Shown here in pieces: positions 42,101 through 50,890 of a stretch of DNA of 64,000 nt. Position numbers and translations under genes: made by a program. Within the stretch, counting starts at the first letter, position 1; each line of letters starts with the position of its first letter. The DNA is from Bemisia tabaci (taxonomy: Eukaryota > Arthropoda > Insecta > Hemiptera > Aleyrodidae), in the NCBI RefSeq assembly GCF_918797505.1, contig NC_092799.1, positions 28,780,597-28,844,596 of the forward strand, written 5' to 3'. Under the pieces are notes generated by a model. It did no database searches and was not told where the DNA came from. It saw nothing but the letters and a program-made list of their open reading frames with translations.

Positions 42101-45100
42101 TTTCAGTCCGTGGGGCATGTGAGTGGTGCTCACATCAACCCTGCCATCACCGTTGGGCTTCTCGTGACCGGCAAAGTTACGATCATTAGGGCTTTCCTCT
42201 ACATCGTCGTCCAAGTCCTCGGCGCCATCGCTGGCTCAGCCATCCTCAGGGTATGTTGCAATTTTTCATATTTTACATTTTTTATTTTACCATGTCATCC
42301 TCATGTAGATTATTACGACGTCGCCCGTAGATGATCAACAACCACTTCCATAAAAAGTAGGAAAGATGTGCGGGAGGACGTTTAGTATCCTCGGAGACTT
42401 AAACACGGGAGTAGGAAAGTAAGAGAGAAACTCGTCTCGTAAATCGATTGAACTTAACGCGTAGCGTTTGCAGAAATCATTTCAGGGCATAAAACAAGGG
42501 AACCTAATCAAAAACACATGCGGGAGGACATCCAGTATCCTTGGAGACATAAACGCAGGGGAAGAAAAGTAAGAGGGATTCTCGTAAATCGACTGGAGTT
42601 AACAAGTACACTGGAAAAGAAAAACACATTGGATCTAGAGTCCAGACTCTTAAAAACATCGACAAGAAAAAATACCCTTGATTCAATCGGATTTTTGCTT
42701 AAATCAAGAACCAAGCCTCTGAATTTGAGCGGATTTCCTTTTGATCTAAGCTTAAATCTGATTGAATCAAGAGTCCTTTTTCTTGTCAATGTTTTCAAGA
42801 GTCTGGAATCTAGATCCAATTTGTTTCTTTTTCTAGTGTAGCGTTTGCAGAAATCATTCCATTGCATAAAACAAGGAAACCTAATCAAAAACACGTGCGG
42901 GAGGACATTCAGTATCCTTAGAGACTTAAACGCAGGGGTAGAAAAGTAAGAGGAATTCTCGTAATTCGACTGGAGTTAACACGTACACTGGAAAAAAAAA
43001 ACACATTGCATCTAGAGTCCAGATCTTCTCCTAGGAAGGTGATAGGTGCGCGATTGTAAAGCTTGAGCCAAAAACGGTCTTACATTTTCCTCGAGATAGT
43101 ATAACTTTACAACTATCGAAATTTACTCAGATATATCTGAGTGTTTTTCGATCTCAACATCGAACTATGCATATATGGAGGCAGAATGGAGGCTCTCATA
43201 CAAAAGCCTGCTCTGATTTTCTTTCTTCTCGTGGCAATATTTTTGTAAGTATCAGCTTTTAATTAATTTTCTTACCCTTTTACAGGCACTGACACCCTCC
43301 TCATACGACGGAGGTTTCGGGGTCAACAAGCTCGCCAACAACTTGACTCCCATTCAGGGACTCGGAATTGAATTCATCCTTGGATTTATCTTGGTTCTCG
43401 TCGTCTTCGGAGTGTGCGATGCCAACAGACAGCACACACAAACTATTGCTGCCCTCACCATTGGTCTCACCGTCGCTGCTGGACATCTTGCCACGGTGCG
43501 TTTTGAAAAAAACATTTTTAAACAATTTCAAACAATTAATCAGCAGTTAACGCCAATTTCAGGAGTCCTTTGGTTGGAGATGATTTGTTAGGTCGTAACA
43601 TTTACCCAAGAATAAACCGCCCCCCCCCCCTTTTTTTTCTAACGTAAGGAGGTCATCTTAAATTCTTGAGAGTTTAATTGAACCGATTATTTTCCAAATT
43701 ACGTAAGCGCCAAAATTGCGAATGCGAGAAAAACAAGGAAATCCGTCATATTCGCTTTGTTGACAATCTTCGAATTTTTCAAAAAATGTATGTTCTTTTA
43801 GAAGGCTATTTTCGAATCATGCATGATTCATTATACCAGAAAAAACAACCCCTCATCCATCGAAGTTAAGATTTGCGCCTACATGATTTGTAAAATAATC
43901 GGTTTGAATTAGTTCACTCTAGCTCATTTTTAGTTGCATATTCTGCAATTTTCATCAATATGAACGATCTTTAAGTAGATTCTTATAAAGTTTTGGTACC
44001 AATTTTGTCTGTGTATTTTGATTTTACATCGATTATACCCGGGCAAATGAATTTCATGCCAATGCTGGTTGAGCAATTGCAATTTTAGATTTCTATCTAA
44101 GAGCTTCTTTCTACCATTAACAGCATAGGTAGTCACTTGAATATGCGGATATGCATTCACAATTTCAAATTGTGATAATAAATGCCCTGAACAATATCCT
44201 TATTATCTTAACCAAACTGAATAATTTTAAATGTATGTTCTCAGATTGACTTCACTGGAACAGGAATGAACCCTGCTCGTTCTTTTGGAGCTGCTGTCAT
44301 TGAATCTTTCTGGGAAAACCACTGGGTGAGTACTATCAGGGTCTCCCTCTTGGTTTTTAAGCATAAGAGAAAGACTCATCATTTCAATGATTTCAATTCA
44401 AACTGCGCTCTACAATACAAAATAATCGTATCTGATCATAGACTTTTATTTGTCGATTGTAATCATCGATAAATCGATACGCAAACTTTGAGCTTACAGG
44501 AATCCTGGTCATTATTAGTAACCTCTTCCCAGTAGTGTTACTGAGGAAACTCAAATTCGTAATGAAGAAGAAAGTGCGTAGTGAGAAAAAAATCTATTAA
44601 AATTCTTACTCCATGAAGATATATCTAGATCAAAATTTCCTTGTCAAATCCGAAAACCATATATTTCTAACAAAATAACACTTCAAATACAATAATCAAA
44701 ATTTTAGGGGATGTACTTAAATGTTCTCCTTTCAGTACTGCTTTAGAATTTTTATGATAATTTTTAAAGAGGACAAGAGAGCAATGATGTGCCTCCCAGA
44801 ACTTTGATTTTATATCCAAAAAAGTTATTTATTTATCTTATTTTTAGAAAGACATAGTTTAAATAGCTAATTTATGATTTGTAATAAAATAAACTTCAGC
44901 GTTATCAGCCAATTTGCTTCTTAAATTTGCAAATCTTTGAACTAAAAAAGGTAATAAAGTAATTTATTTAGAGTGTGCTCATCTAAACTTGTACCCCATT
45001 TATTTTCAGGTATTCTGGGTCGGACCAATCTTGGGAGGAATTGCTGCCAGTTTGCTCTACACCTACACTCTTGCTGCCCCTGCTGCTGGAGAATACAGTC

Positions 45101-47066
45101 CAGTCAATGTTGAAGAGAAAGAGGTACGTTTCTATTAATGCGTGCGCATAAAAAAGTAAAATTTACATTCTTAGGCAATATGTTCCTCAGCTCTATGAGA
45201 AAGCATCTTGCAATTGAGGACACCGCACTAAGAACAGCCTATAGGCGTATAGGTCGTTATTACGCCCATCTGCTTTTCGGATTCTACATACCCTGGACTA
45301 TGCTGTGGTAGTGATAGAATATAGATAGGTAACGGCTCGAGGTCGAAAAACCTTTTTTTTCCGAGTTAAGTCAGGCTTCTGGATCGATGGGTGCAAGAAC
45401 GACCTATACGCGCGACCTTATCATTCTCAGTTCGCGGGCATCGGCGCGGCGCGGCGATAGTGATGGCTCGATTTTTTTAGCTCATTTTATAAAGATTTGT
45501 TTTTATTTCAGAAAAACGAGCTATTGAAATAATTTATTCTCCTCTCAAACTAGCCATTCCTCCAAAAATATATACTTCGCATGTTGCCACCAAGATGACT
45601 GTTGGGCGTAATACGGGCTCATAAACTTAAGGGCCTATAAGGTGCTAGTTACCCCTCTCTTTACTCACTATCGATATTCTTTCCTTTTGCGTTAATCATG
45701 CGTGATTAAAATGATTTATATGTCATATTGCCACCAAAATGACTGTTGGACGTAATAACGACCTATAAACCGCTTTTTTAAATTAAATATATTAGAGTGT
45801 AAACCCAACATGTATCGCAAAATCTACCCGGCATCCTTCAATAGAAGGGTTAGGTCACCCAAAAACACCAAAACAGGGTACCTGCGTAGAAAAGTCTGCG
45901 CAGTACATCAACAACAAAACTTTAAATGTGTTTTTCTCAAAACGCGGTTTCCAGTTATAGGCTGTTCTTGGTGCGGTGTCCTCAATTATTGGAGGCTATT
46001 AATACCAGTGCATTATATCAAATCATCAATTGAAGGTATTCTTTTTCACTGCTCACTGAATTGAGAAAAGTAGACAAAAATAATTGTCTAAAAGGCTTCA
46101 TTTTCAAAGCAGCCTCACAGATTTTATTGCAAGTTTTTTGCTTTTGGAGCTTGGAGCTGTATGATCATAACTGCATTTAATTGATCTGAAATATACCAAC
46201 AAAAAATGCAAAGACCTTTTTGCCTGAAGTTTAAAATACAGGTTTCGGATTTGTACATCTGGTTTTTAGCAATAATTTGATCATCAATTTTATCATAGAT
46301 AAGGAAGTGTTTTAAAGGTTGCCAAACATATAAAAGTCAGTGTTTATCAAAGATACTGATTACCGTCCTTTGACCTATACTTGAATTACAAGTACCAGTC
46401 TCTGAAAGAAATAATGACATGACACCGAAGTAATACACCTAATTGGGTTTCTTAGTCTCCTAGTAGTTGCAAGTGGGGCAGTCAGAACAAAGGAAGTCCA
46501 AATATCGTATAACTCGATTTTTCTAAAGATATTAAGAATCAGTTGTTATGCTTGGGCTCTAGACTGTAAAAATCTGATTTGATTATGATGAACTGTCCTG
46601 ACAATACTTTTGCCGAAGTTTTTTTTATTTTTGTTTGCCTAACCTTTTTCATAAGAATCAAGCAAACAAGAAACAGATAACTTCTGATAATGAAACTAAG
46701 TAAAAAAAAAAATATGACCCATTTGATTTTTATATGATGCTTTGTTAAAAATCCTAAAAGAGGCTGTCTTAAATGACAAACTTTGTTCAAGTTATTGTTT
46801 CTTGTGAAACGTCTGCAGAAATTCTGACCTTTTATTATCTATTTTTGTTAACAAAAAGATCAGTGAAATAAATGGTAAGGGCAGAAATTATAATTTTCTT
46901 CACTTTTACACCTTTGCTTTGGAACATCAGCTCAGTGTTTTAAATATTTTAGAGAATTCAACACAGGAATGGAAATAACAGTTTTAACGATTTGGCATTA
47001 TGACTTAGTTAATGTATATTTTTTGTTTTATTTCAGCTGAAATCTGTTGAAACTGCAAATAACTAA
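39127..47066 (+). CDS. Aquaporin of the insect DRIP class, six coding exons, 263 aa
   Basis: Water channel of the MIP superfamily, expected in the plasma membrane of epithelia such as gut. Exons: 39127-39339, 42107-42250, 43286-43495, 44245-44325, 45010-45123, 47037-47066; every junction has GT-AG borders and phase 0. The protein starts MAASLKNRLG and ends with a short tail, TANN. First NPA box: SGAHINPA, N82-A84 (exon 2). Second: GTGMNPARS, N198-A200 (exon 4). The aromatic/arginine filter reads Phe62, His186, Thr195, Arg201, which fits a water-selective channel. Thr195 lies where human AQP1 has the mercury-sensitive Cys189. Six hydrophobic segments and the length match the family. AG at 39106-39107 after a pyrimidine tract looks like an acceptor, so a 5' UTR exon probably lies upstream. 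Introns 1, 2 and 5 are filled with foldback elements. The six-exon model is mine, but the open junctions and continuous homology make it secure; the species-level name is inferred. Confidence 0.95.
39386..40768. repeat. AATATT-rich element with CCCGCCCAACACG ends, aquaporin intron 1
   Basis: The ends CCCGCCCAACACGAAATATT and AATATTTCCGTGTTGGGCGGG are inverted copies. The outer few hundred bases on each side are dense in AATATT, such as CAATATTGCAGCAATATTG and ACAATATTTCAGCAATATT. The middle holds a second motif family (TTGCxAAAxTGG, about 39720-39960), A-rich runs and a tRNA-like segment (40377-40460). About 1.38 kb, no coding frame. I do not recognise the superfamily. AG lies at both edges, which may be a 2-bp duplication. 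Confidence 0.75.
40377..40460 (+). mobile_element. tRNA-like SINE head
   Basis: TGGTCTGGTGGTAAAGTACT resembles a tRNA D-arm with an A box, and GGCGTGGGTTCTAATCCC a T-arm with a B box (GGTTCTAATCC against the consensus GGTTCRANTCC). Spacing between the boxes is about 40 bases, right for an internal pol III promoter. The acceptor stem does not close and no CCA-type end follows. A tRNA-derived SINE embedded in the AATATT element is therefore more likely than a functional tRNA. The body may run to about 40600. Confidence 0.5.
40783..40943. repeat. Family H hAT-like MITE with 8-bp duplication, aquaporin intron 1
   Basis: The ends CATTGGCGGATCCAGC and GCTGGATCCGCCTCTG are inverted. It is bounded by GTGGCGCG at 40775-40782 and 40944-40951, a perfect 8-bp target duplication. 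The inner arms TTGGCAACATTG and GGTGTTGCCAAATTG pair. 161 bp. It lies 15 bp from the right end of the AATATT element. Confidence 0.92.
40961..41420. repeat. Inverted-repeat element, TGCCTAGGCA blocks, aquaporin intron 1
   Basis: The left terminal block GATGTATCTGGCGCAGGCAA then ATAGTAAAATCAGGCATTT and TGCCTAGGCAAATAGTCAAA is matched by TTTGACTATCTGCCTAGGCA then TTTGACAAAATGCCTGAATT and CACTATTCGCCAGCGACATA on the right. The terminal repeats are about 65 bp around an unpaired interior of about 330 bp. Its right end overlaps the start of a family G copy, which explains why that copy lacks its own left terminus. Confidence 0.8.
41400..41551. repeat. Family G hAT-like MITE, left end lost, aquaporin intron 1
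   Basis: The right end CCCACGCCACTG and inner ATATCGATAATCGATTG match family G. The left end merges into the preceding inverted-repeat element at about 41400-41420 and no CAGTGGCG terminus remains. Confidence 0.75.
41583..41746. repeat. Family G hAT-like MITE with 8-bp duplication, aquaporin intron 1
   Basis: It starts CAGTGGCGTGGCGTG and ends CACGCCACGCCACTG, with GACCTAAG at 41575-41582 and again at 41747-41754. 164 bp. The interior shares TTTAAACCTATG and ATCGAT-rich arms with 23776-23940. The perfect duplication indicates a recent insertion. Confidence 0.93.
42350..42985 (+). repeat. Tandem array of a roughly 150 bp unit in aquaporin intron 2
   Basis: Three units in direct orientation begin near 42365, 42518 and 42895, each reading GTGCGGGAGGACxTxxAGTA, TCCTxGGAGACTTAAACGCA, GAAAAGTAAGAG, CTCGTAAATCGACTGGAGTT and AACxxGTA. 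The intervals ending the units read TAGCGTTTGCAGAAATCATT. A family A hairpin (42609-42838) interrupts the array. A related single unit is at 24810-24935. Confidence 0.85.
42609..42838. repeat. Family A hairpin in the intron 2 array
   Basis: 230 bp from CACTGGAAAAGAAAAACACA to TTTCTTTTTCTAGTG, flanked by TA at 42607-42608 and 42839-42840. The paralogous unit without an insertion reads AACGCGTAGCG there, so TA is a true duplicated target. Confidence 0.92.
42986..43024 (+). repeat. Truncated left end of family A in the intron 2 array
   Basis: CACTGGAAAAAAAAAACACA then TTGCATCTAGAGTCCAGATC is the first 39 bases of family A; the rest is missing. It starts after AACACGTA, the same unit position that carries the full copy at 42609. 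Confidence 0.85.
45212..45987. repeat. Terminal-inverted-repeat element of 776 bp in aquaporin intron 5
   Basis: The first 32 bases (AATTGAGGACACCGCACTAA then GAACAGCCTATA) are the reverse complement of the last 32 (TATAGGCTGTTCTTGGTGCG then GTGTCCTCAATT) with one mismatch. The interior holds a direct pair, ATGTTGCCACCAAGATGACT at 45579 and ATATTGCCACCAAAATGACT at 45725, each followed by GTTGGxCGTAATA, and inverted GACCTATACGC/GCGTATAGGTC pieces. No transposase frame. I see no clear target duplication. Confidence 0.85.
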
Positions 47067-47388
47067 ACTGGCAGTATTGCGTTTTCACAATTATCGAAGA
47101 TCTCCACAAACAAGTGACCAATGACCAAGTGGGTTTGTCCACACACTTGCTAATGACAATGAAAATTGATAATGTACCTTGAACAGAACTTTAATGATTA
47201 AGGTTTATTTATTATTTTTTTCGCTTTATGACTAAGTTTGTAATGTTCAGACTTTTTTAATGAGAAAAGTATTTTAGAATTTTATGTAAGTACCAAGAAT
47301 TAGTCTAAGATTTAATAATATGACTTGAAATCAAAGAGACCTTTCCCAACGTTTACAGTTTACAGTTTTTAATGACCAATTTTTTTAA

Positions 47389-47394
47389 AATAAA
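47389..47394 (+). terminator. Candidate polyadenylation signal AATAAA, aquaporin (proximal)
   Basis: AATAAA 323 bases after the stop codon, in an AT-rich 3' region. It would give a short 3' UTR. Confidence 0.5.
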
Positions 47395-48415
47395 GTACTC
47401 TCCATTACTTGTTTTAAGATACAAATCTACTTTTCCACAAATCACAAAAATTTTACGATTGATGTACATAAAATTTGTAAATATATAAATAAAAATATAT
47501 TTAATGTTAGGGATTTTTATCATATGTTATTAGAAAAAGCTGACATGAACAATTTTTAACATTTACTATCCATCAAGTAGAAAGAAAGATAATAATGGAA
47601 CACGATCTGAAGAGTAAAGATGCTCAAAATGAATTTTAAAAAAACGAATTTTCTTCTTTGCACTCTCATCTCCTTTTAGAGAAATCAGAGAATCAAAATT
47701 ACTGATTCATGGTGAGGTTGAGAAATGAATTTTGTTGTGCAGAAGAAGGAAACGCGCACATATGCTCAGAAAAATAGAAGAAAAATGCATTTTTAGTGTA
47801 ATTATGAAGAAAAACTGTGTTCCATTTTCTTTCTTATTAAGCTGCCAATAATTTAATGGAGTGTTATCACTTTTAATTCTCAGTTTGTTTGTGGTTTGTA
47901 TTTTAATATATTTTTCCTCTATCTTAGTATAATTTTTTATTGCTGTTTGCTTCCTACTTACTGATTACTTCCACTTTTGGAAAATAATACACTTACAGGA
48001 GAGAATCTACAAAATATGACTTACTTGATTTATAATCATCTCAAAATTTCATTGCGTTTAATCGCTCATAGCATTTGTTTAATTCCTTCATTGTCAGATT
48101 ACATTCCTGAACATTGCAATAGTAGATGGGACTTAATTTTGGCTAATTCTAAAATACTATCAATAGCTTCATTCCAACAGTTAAGTCTTAAATTCTGAAG
48201 CAAGATAATTTTACAATCTGGAAGAGTCAAAGAAATAGGGTTGTTACACTATACATATTGGTGACCTAGTCTGTCAGCTTTTCTGCTGAGGACTGTACTG
48301 CAAAATCTTTTTACCTTCGTATGTTTCTATGGTCCCTATTTCTTCTTGTAGTCCCTTTTTTCCAGGACATTTTTTTACATGACTTTGTACAATTTTGTAC
48401 CTCATTGAAAACTGA

Positions 48416-48421
48416 AATAAA
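48416..48421 (+). terminator. Candidate polyadenylation signal AATAAA, aquaporin (distal)
   Basis: AATAAA about 1.35 kb after the stop codon, preceded by a T-rich and GTAC-rich stretch. If used, the 3' UTR would end about 200 bp before the giant inverted repeat at 48644. Confidence 0.45.
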
Positions 48422-48643
48422 ACTATTGCTGTTTCAAATTAAACTATGTGTTTTCTTATGATTTTTACAAAAAAATTAACTGTCCTATGTCACACAAAAC
48501 TAATTATTTTTTTTTTCAATGATATAATAGTCTCATGAGGAAACTGGAAGAAAAAGTGACCAATAATACTACGAGGAAAAATTTGCTGAATATACGACAA
48601 AACTGTGGCATATAAGCATAAGAAAAAACTTAGCAGCTACATG

Positions 48644-50062
48644 TACAGGGTGTTTCAGACCACCCGTACCAGGCCTTTTTCTCGGTTGGTTTAGGTCGTA
48701 CGAAGTCGGAGACCGCGGGGTTGAATAGGGAATTGACCCCAAGGAATCCGAATTTCGTGGTCCCGAAACCCCCCCCCATCCCCCCTCGGGGGGTAAAGGG
48801 GGGGTCACGATGCTAAAAGTCACGGTTCCCGACCGAATTGCGGATAGATCGCATCAGAATTGAAAAGCACGGAAAATTTCACGTGAAATTGACCCCTAAA
48901 AATCCAAAATCGGACCACCCAAGGCCCAAAAATGACCCCCTAAAGAGGGGGACAGTACCCCCCTCCATAATTTCTCTTCGGTCTCAAAATTGACGTAAAT
49001 TCTCCAGAAAAAGACGGTTTCCCAGGTAATCGACCCCGAGAAATCCAAATTTTATGGTCCCGAAGCTCCTCTAGCCCCCCTTGGGTGGTAAACGGGGGGC
49101 CCAATTTTAAAAATCGGGGCTCCTTTCCGAATCGCAAATTGATTGCATCCAAATTGAGGAGCATTTACACCTTAAGTGACTCCTAAGAGTTCTAATAGAC
49201 CCCCTGAACGGCAGAAAGTAACTCCCTGAGGAGGGGGGCCTCGCCCCCGCCAAAAATTTCTCAGGATTCCTCTTTGGTCGCAAAATTGACGTCGATTCTC
49301 CAGAAAAAGACGGTTTCCTATGTAATCGACCCCGAGGAGCTGAGGGAACATGAAATTTAGAGTCCCCGGGGTTGATTACATAGGAAACCGTCTTTTTCTG
49401 GAGAATCGACGTCAATTTTGCGACCAAAGAGGAATCCTGAGAAATTTTTGGCGGGGGCGAGGCCCCCCTCCTCAGGGAGTTACTTTCTGCCGTTCAGGGG
49501 GTCTATTAGAACTCTTAGGAGTCACTTAAGGTGTAAATGTGTTCTGCTCCTCAATTTGGATGCAATCAATTGGCGATTCGGAAAGGAGCCCCGATTTTTA
49601 AAATTGGGCCCCCCCGTTTACCCCCCAAGGGGGGCTAGAGGAGCTTCGGGACCATTAAATTTGGATTTCTCGGGGTCGATTACCTGGGAAACCGTCTTTT
49701 TCTGGAGAATTTACGTCAATTTTGAGACCGAAGAGAAATTATGGAGGGGGGTACTGTCCCCCTCTTTAGGGGGTCATTTTTGGGCCTTGGATGGTCCGAT
49801 TTTGGATTTTTAGGGGTCAATTTCACGTGAAATTTTCCGTGCTTTTCAATTCTGATGCGATCTATCCGCAATTCGGTCGGGAACCGTGACTTATAGCATC
49901 GTGACCCCCCTTTACCCCCCGAGGGAGGATGGGGGGGTTTCGGGACCACGAAATTCGGATTCCTTGGGGTCAATTCTTTATTCAACCCCGCGGTCTCCGA
50001 CTTCGTACGACCCAAATCAACCGAGAAAAAGGCCTGGTACGGGTGGTCTGAAACACCCTGTA
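48644..50062. repeat. Giant inverted repeat, about 1.42 kb, between convergent genes
   Basis: The left end TACAGGGTGTTTCAGACCAC is the exact reverse complement of GTGGTCTGAAACACCCTGTA on the right. Arms of about 690 bp mirror each other through G/C runs (CCCCCCCATC..GATGGGGGGG), GAAAAAGACGGTTTCC blocks and others, meeting near 49353 at a short loop (AGCTGAGGGAACATGAAATT). Mismatches are few. The outermost TA could be a 2-bp duplication around CAGGGTG ends. Within each arm a GAAAAAGACGGTTTCC module occurs twice. No gene: the frames at 48569-50264 on both strands are mirror images. Confidence 0.93.
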
Positions 50063-50829
50063 TGATACAGGCTGCAAATTTTTTAAGGAGAATCAATTTT
50101 AAGAACCCAAAATCAAACTTTCTTGTATCAATTTTTTGGAAATTGAAAAGATCAATTTTTTGGAAATTGCAAAGATTAATGTTTTGAAATTTGCAAACAT
50201 CAACTTTTTGGAAATCGCAAAGATCAATTTTTGAATTGAGCTTGCAAAGTACACTTTGATGCAAATTTTATCGAAAATCAATCTGGTTGCAAGTTTGCAG
50301 TATCTAAGTTTTCTACATTCCACAAATAATGGAATAAACTTGCATTGATGAATGAAATCAAGAAGAATTCTACATATATACAACAAAATAATGAGTTTAT
50401 TCATAATTTACATGATATATCTCAGTGTTTCCAACACGTACAAACAAAAAATTAACATTGTACAGTTTCAAACAGTTTCCAGAACCAGAAAAACAATACC
50501 AGCGTTTATCCAGTCTCATTTCATGCCTCATGGAGGGTAATAACCCTACAACTTGGAAACAGGTTATTTATTTATTTTTATTTTTTGGTTGTTGTAAATT
50601 GACAAAGTTCTCTAAATGGCAAGGAAAGTAAAAATTAAAAATGACCAATACAGGGGACTCCATTAGAGCAATCATAGAACTTGATTTTACGCAGTATATT
50701 GACTACATTGAAACACAAAAGTACTAAAGTAATTTGTAAATGTTTCAAGTTTCTATTTTCTCTTTTTTTTTCTTTTTTGCTTATTCTCTTTTAATGCTTG
50801 CATTCTGTTCCTCTGCTAATTAGTTTTCA

Positions 50830-50835
50830 TTTATT
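50830..50835 (-). terminator. Candidate polyadenylation signal for NO66
   Basis: TTTATT on the + strand, AATAAA on the - strand, 56 bases past the NO66 stop codon. Further TTTATT copies at about 50570-50585 would give a longer 3' UTR. Confidence 0.55.
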
Positions 50836-50890
50836 TACCTTTAATGATGAAGTATTTTTTGTTTTGTTAAGTTCATTGGTCGTTCACTGT

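Noticed and set aside
48569..50264. Several 70-180 codon frames with Pro/Arg/Gly-rich peptides
   Set aside because: All lie in the 48644-50062 inverted repeat and mirror each other between strands; G/C runs lack stops.
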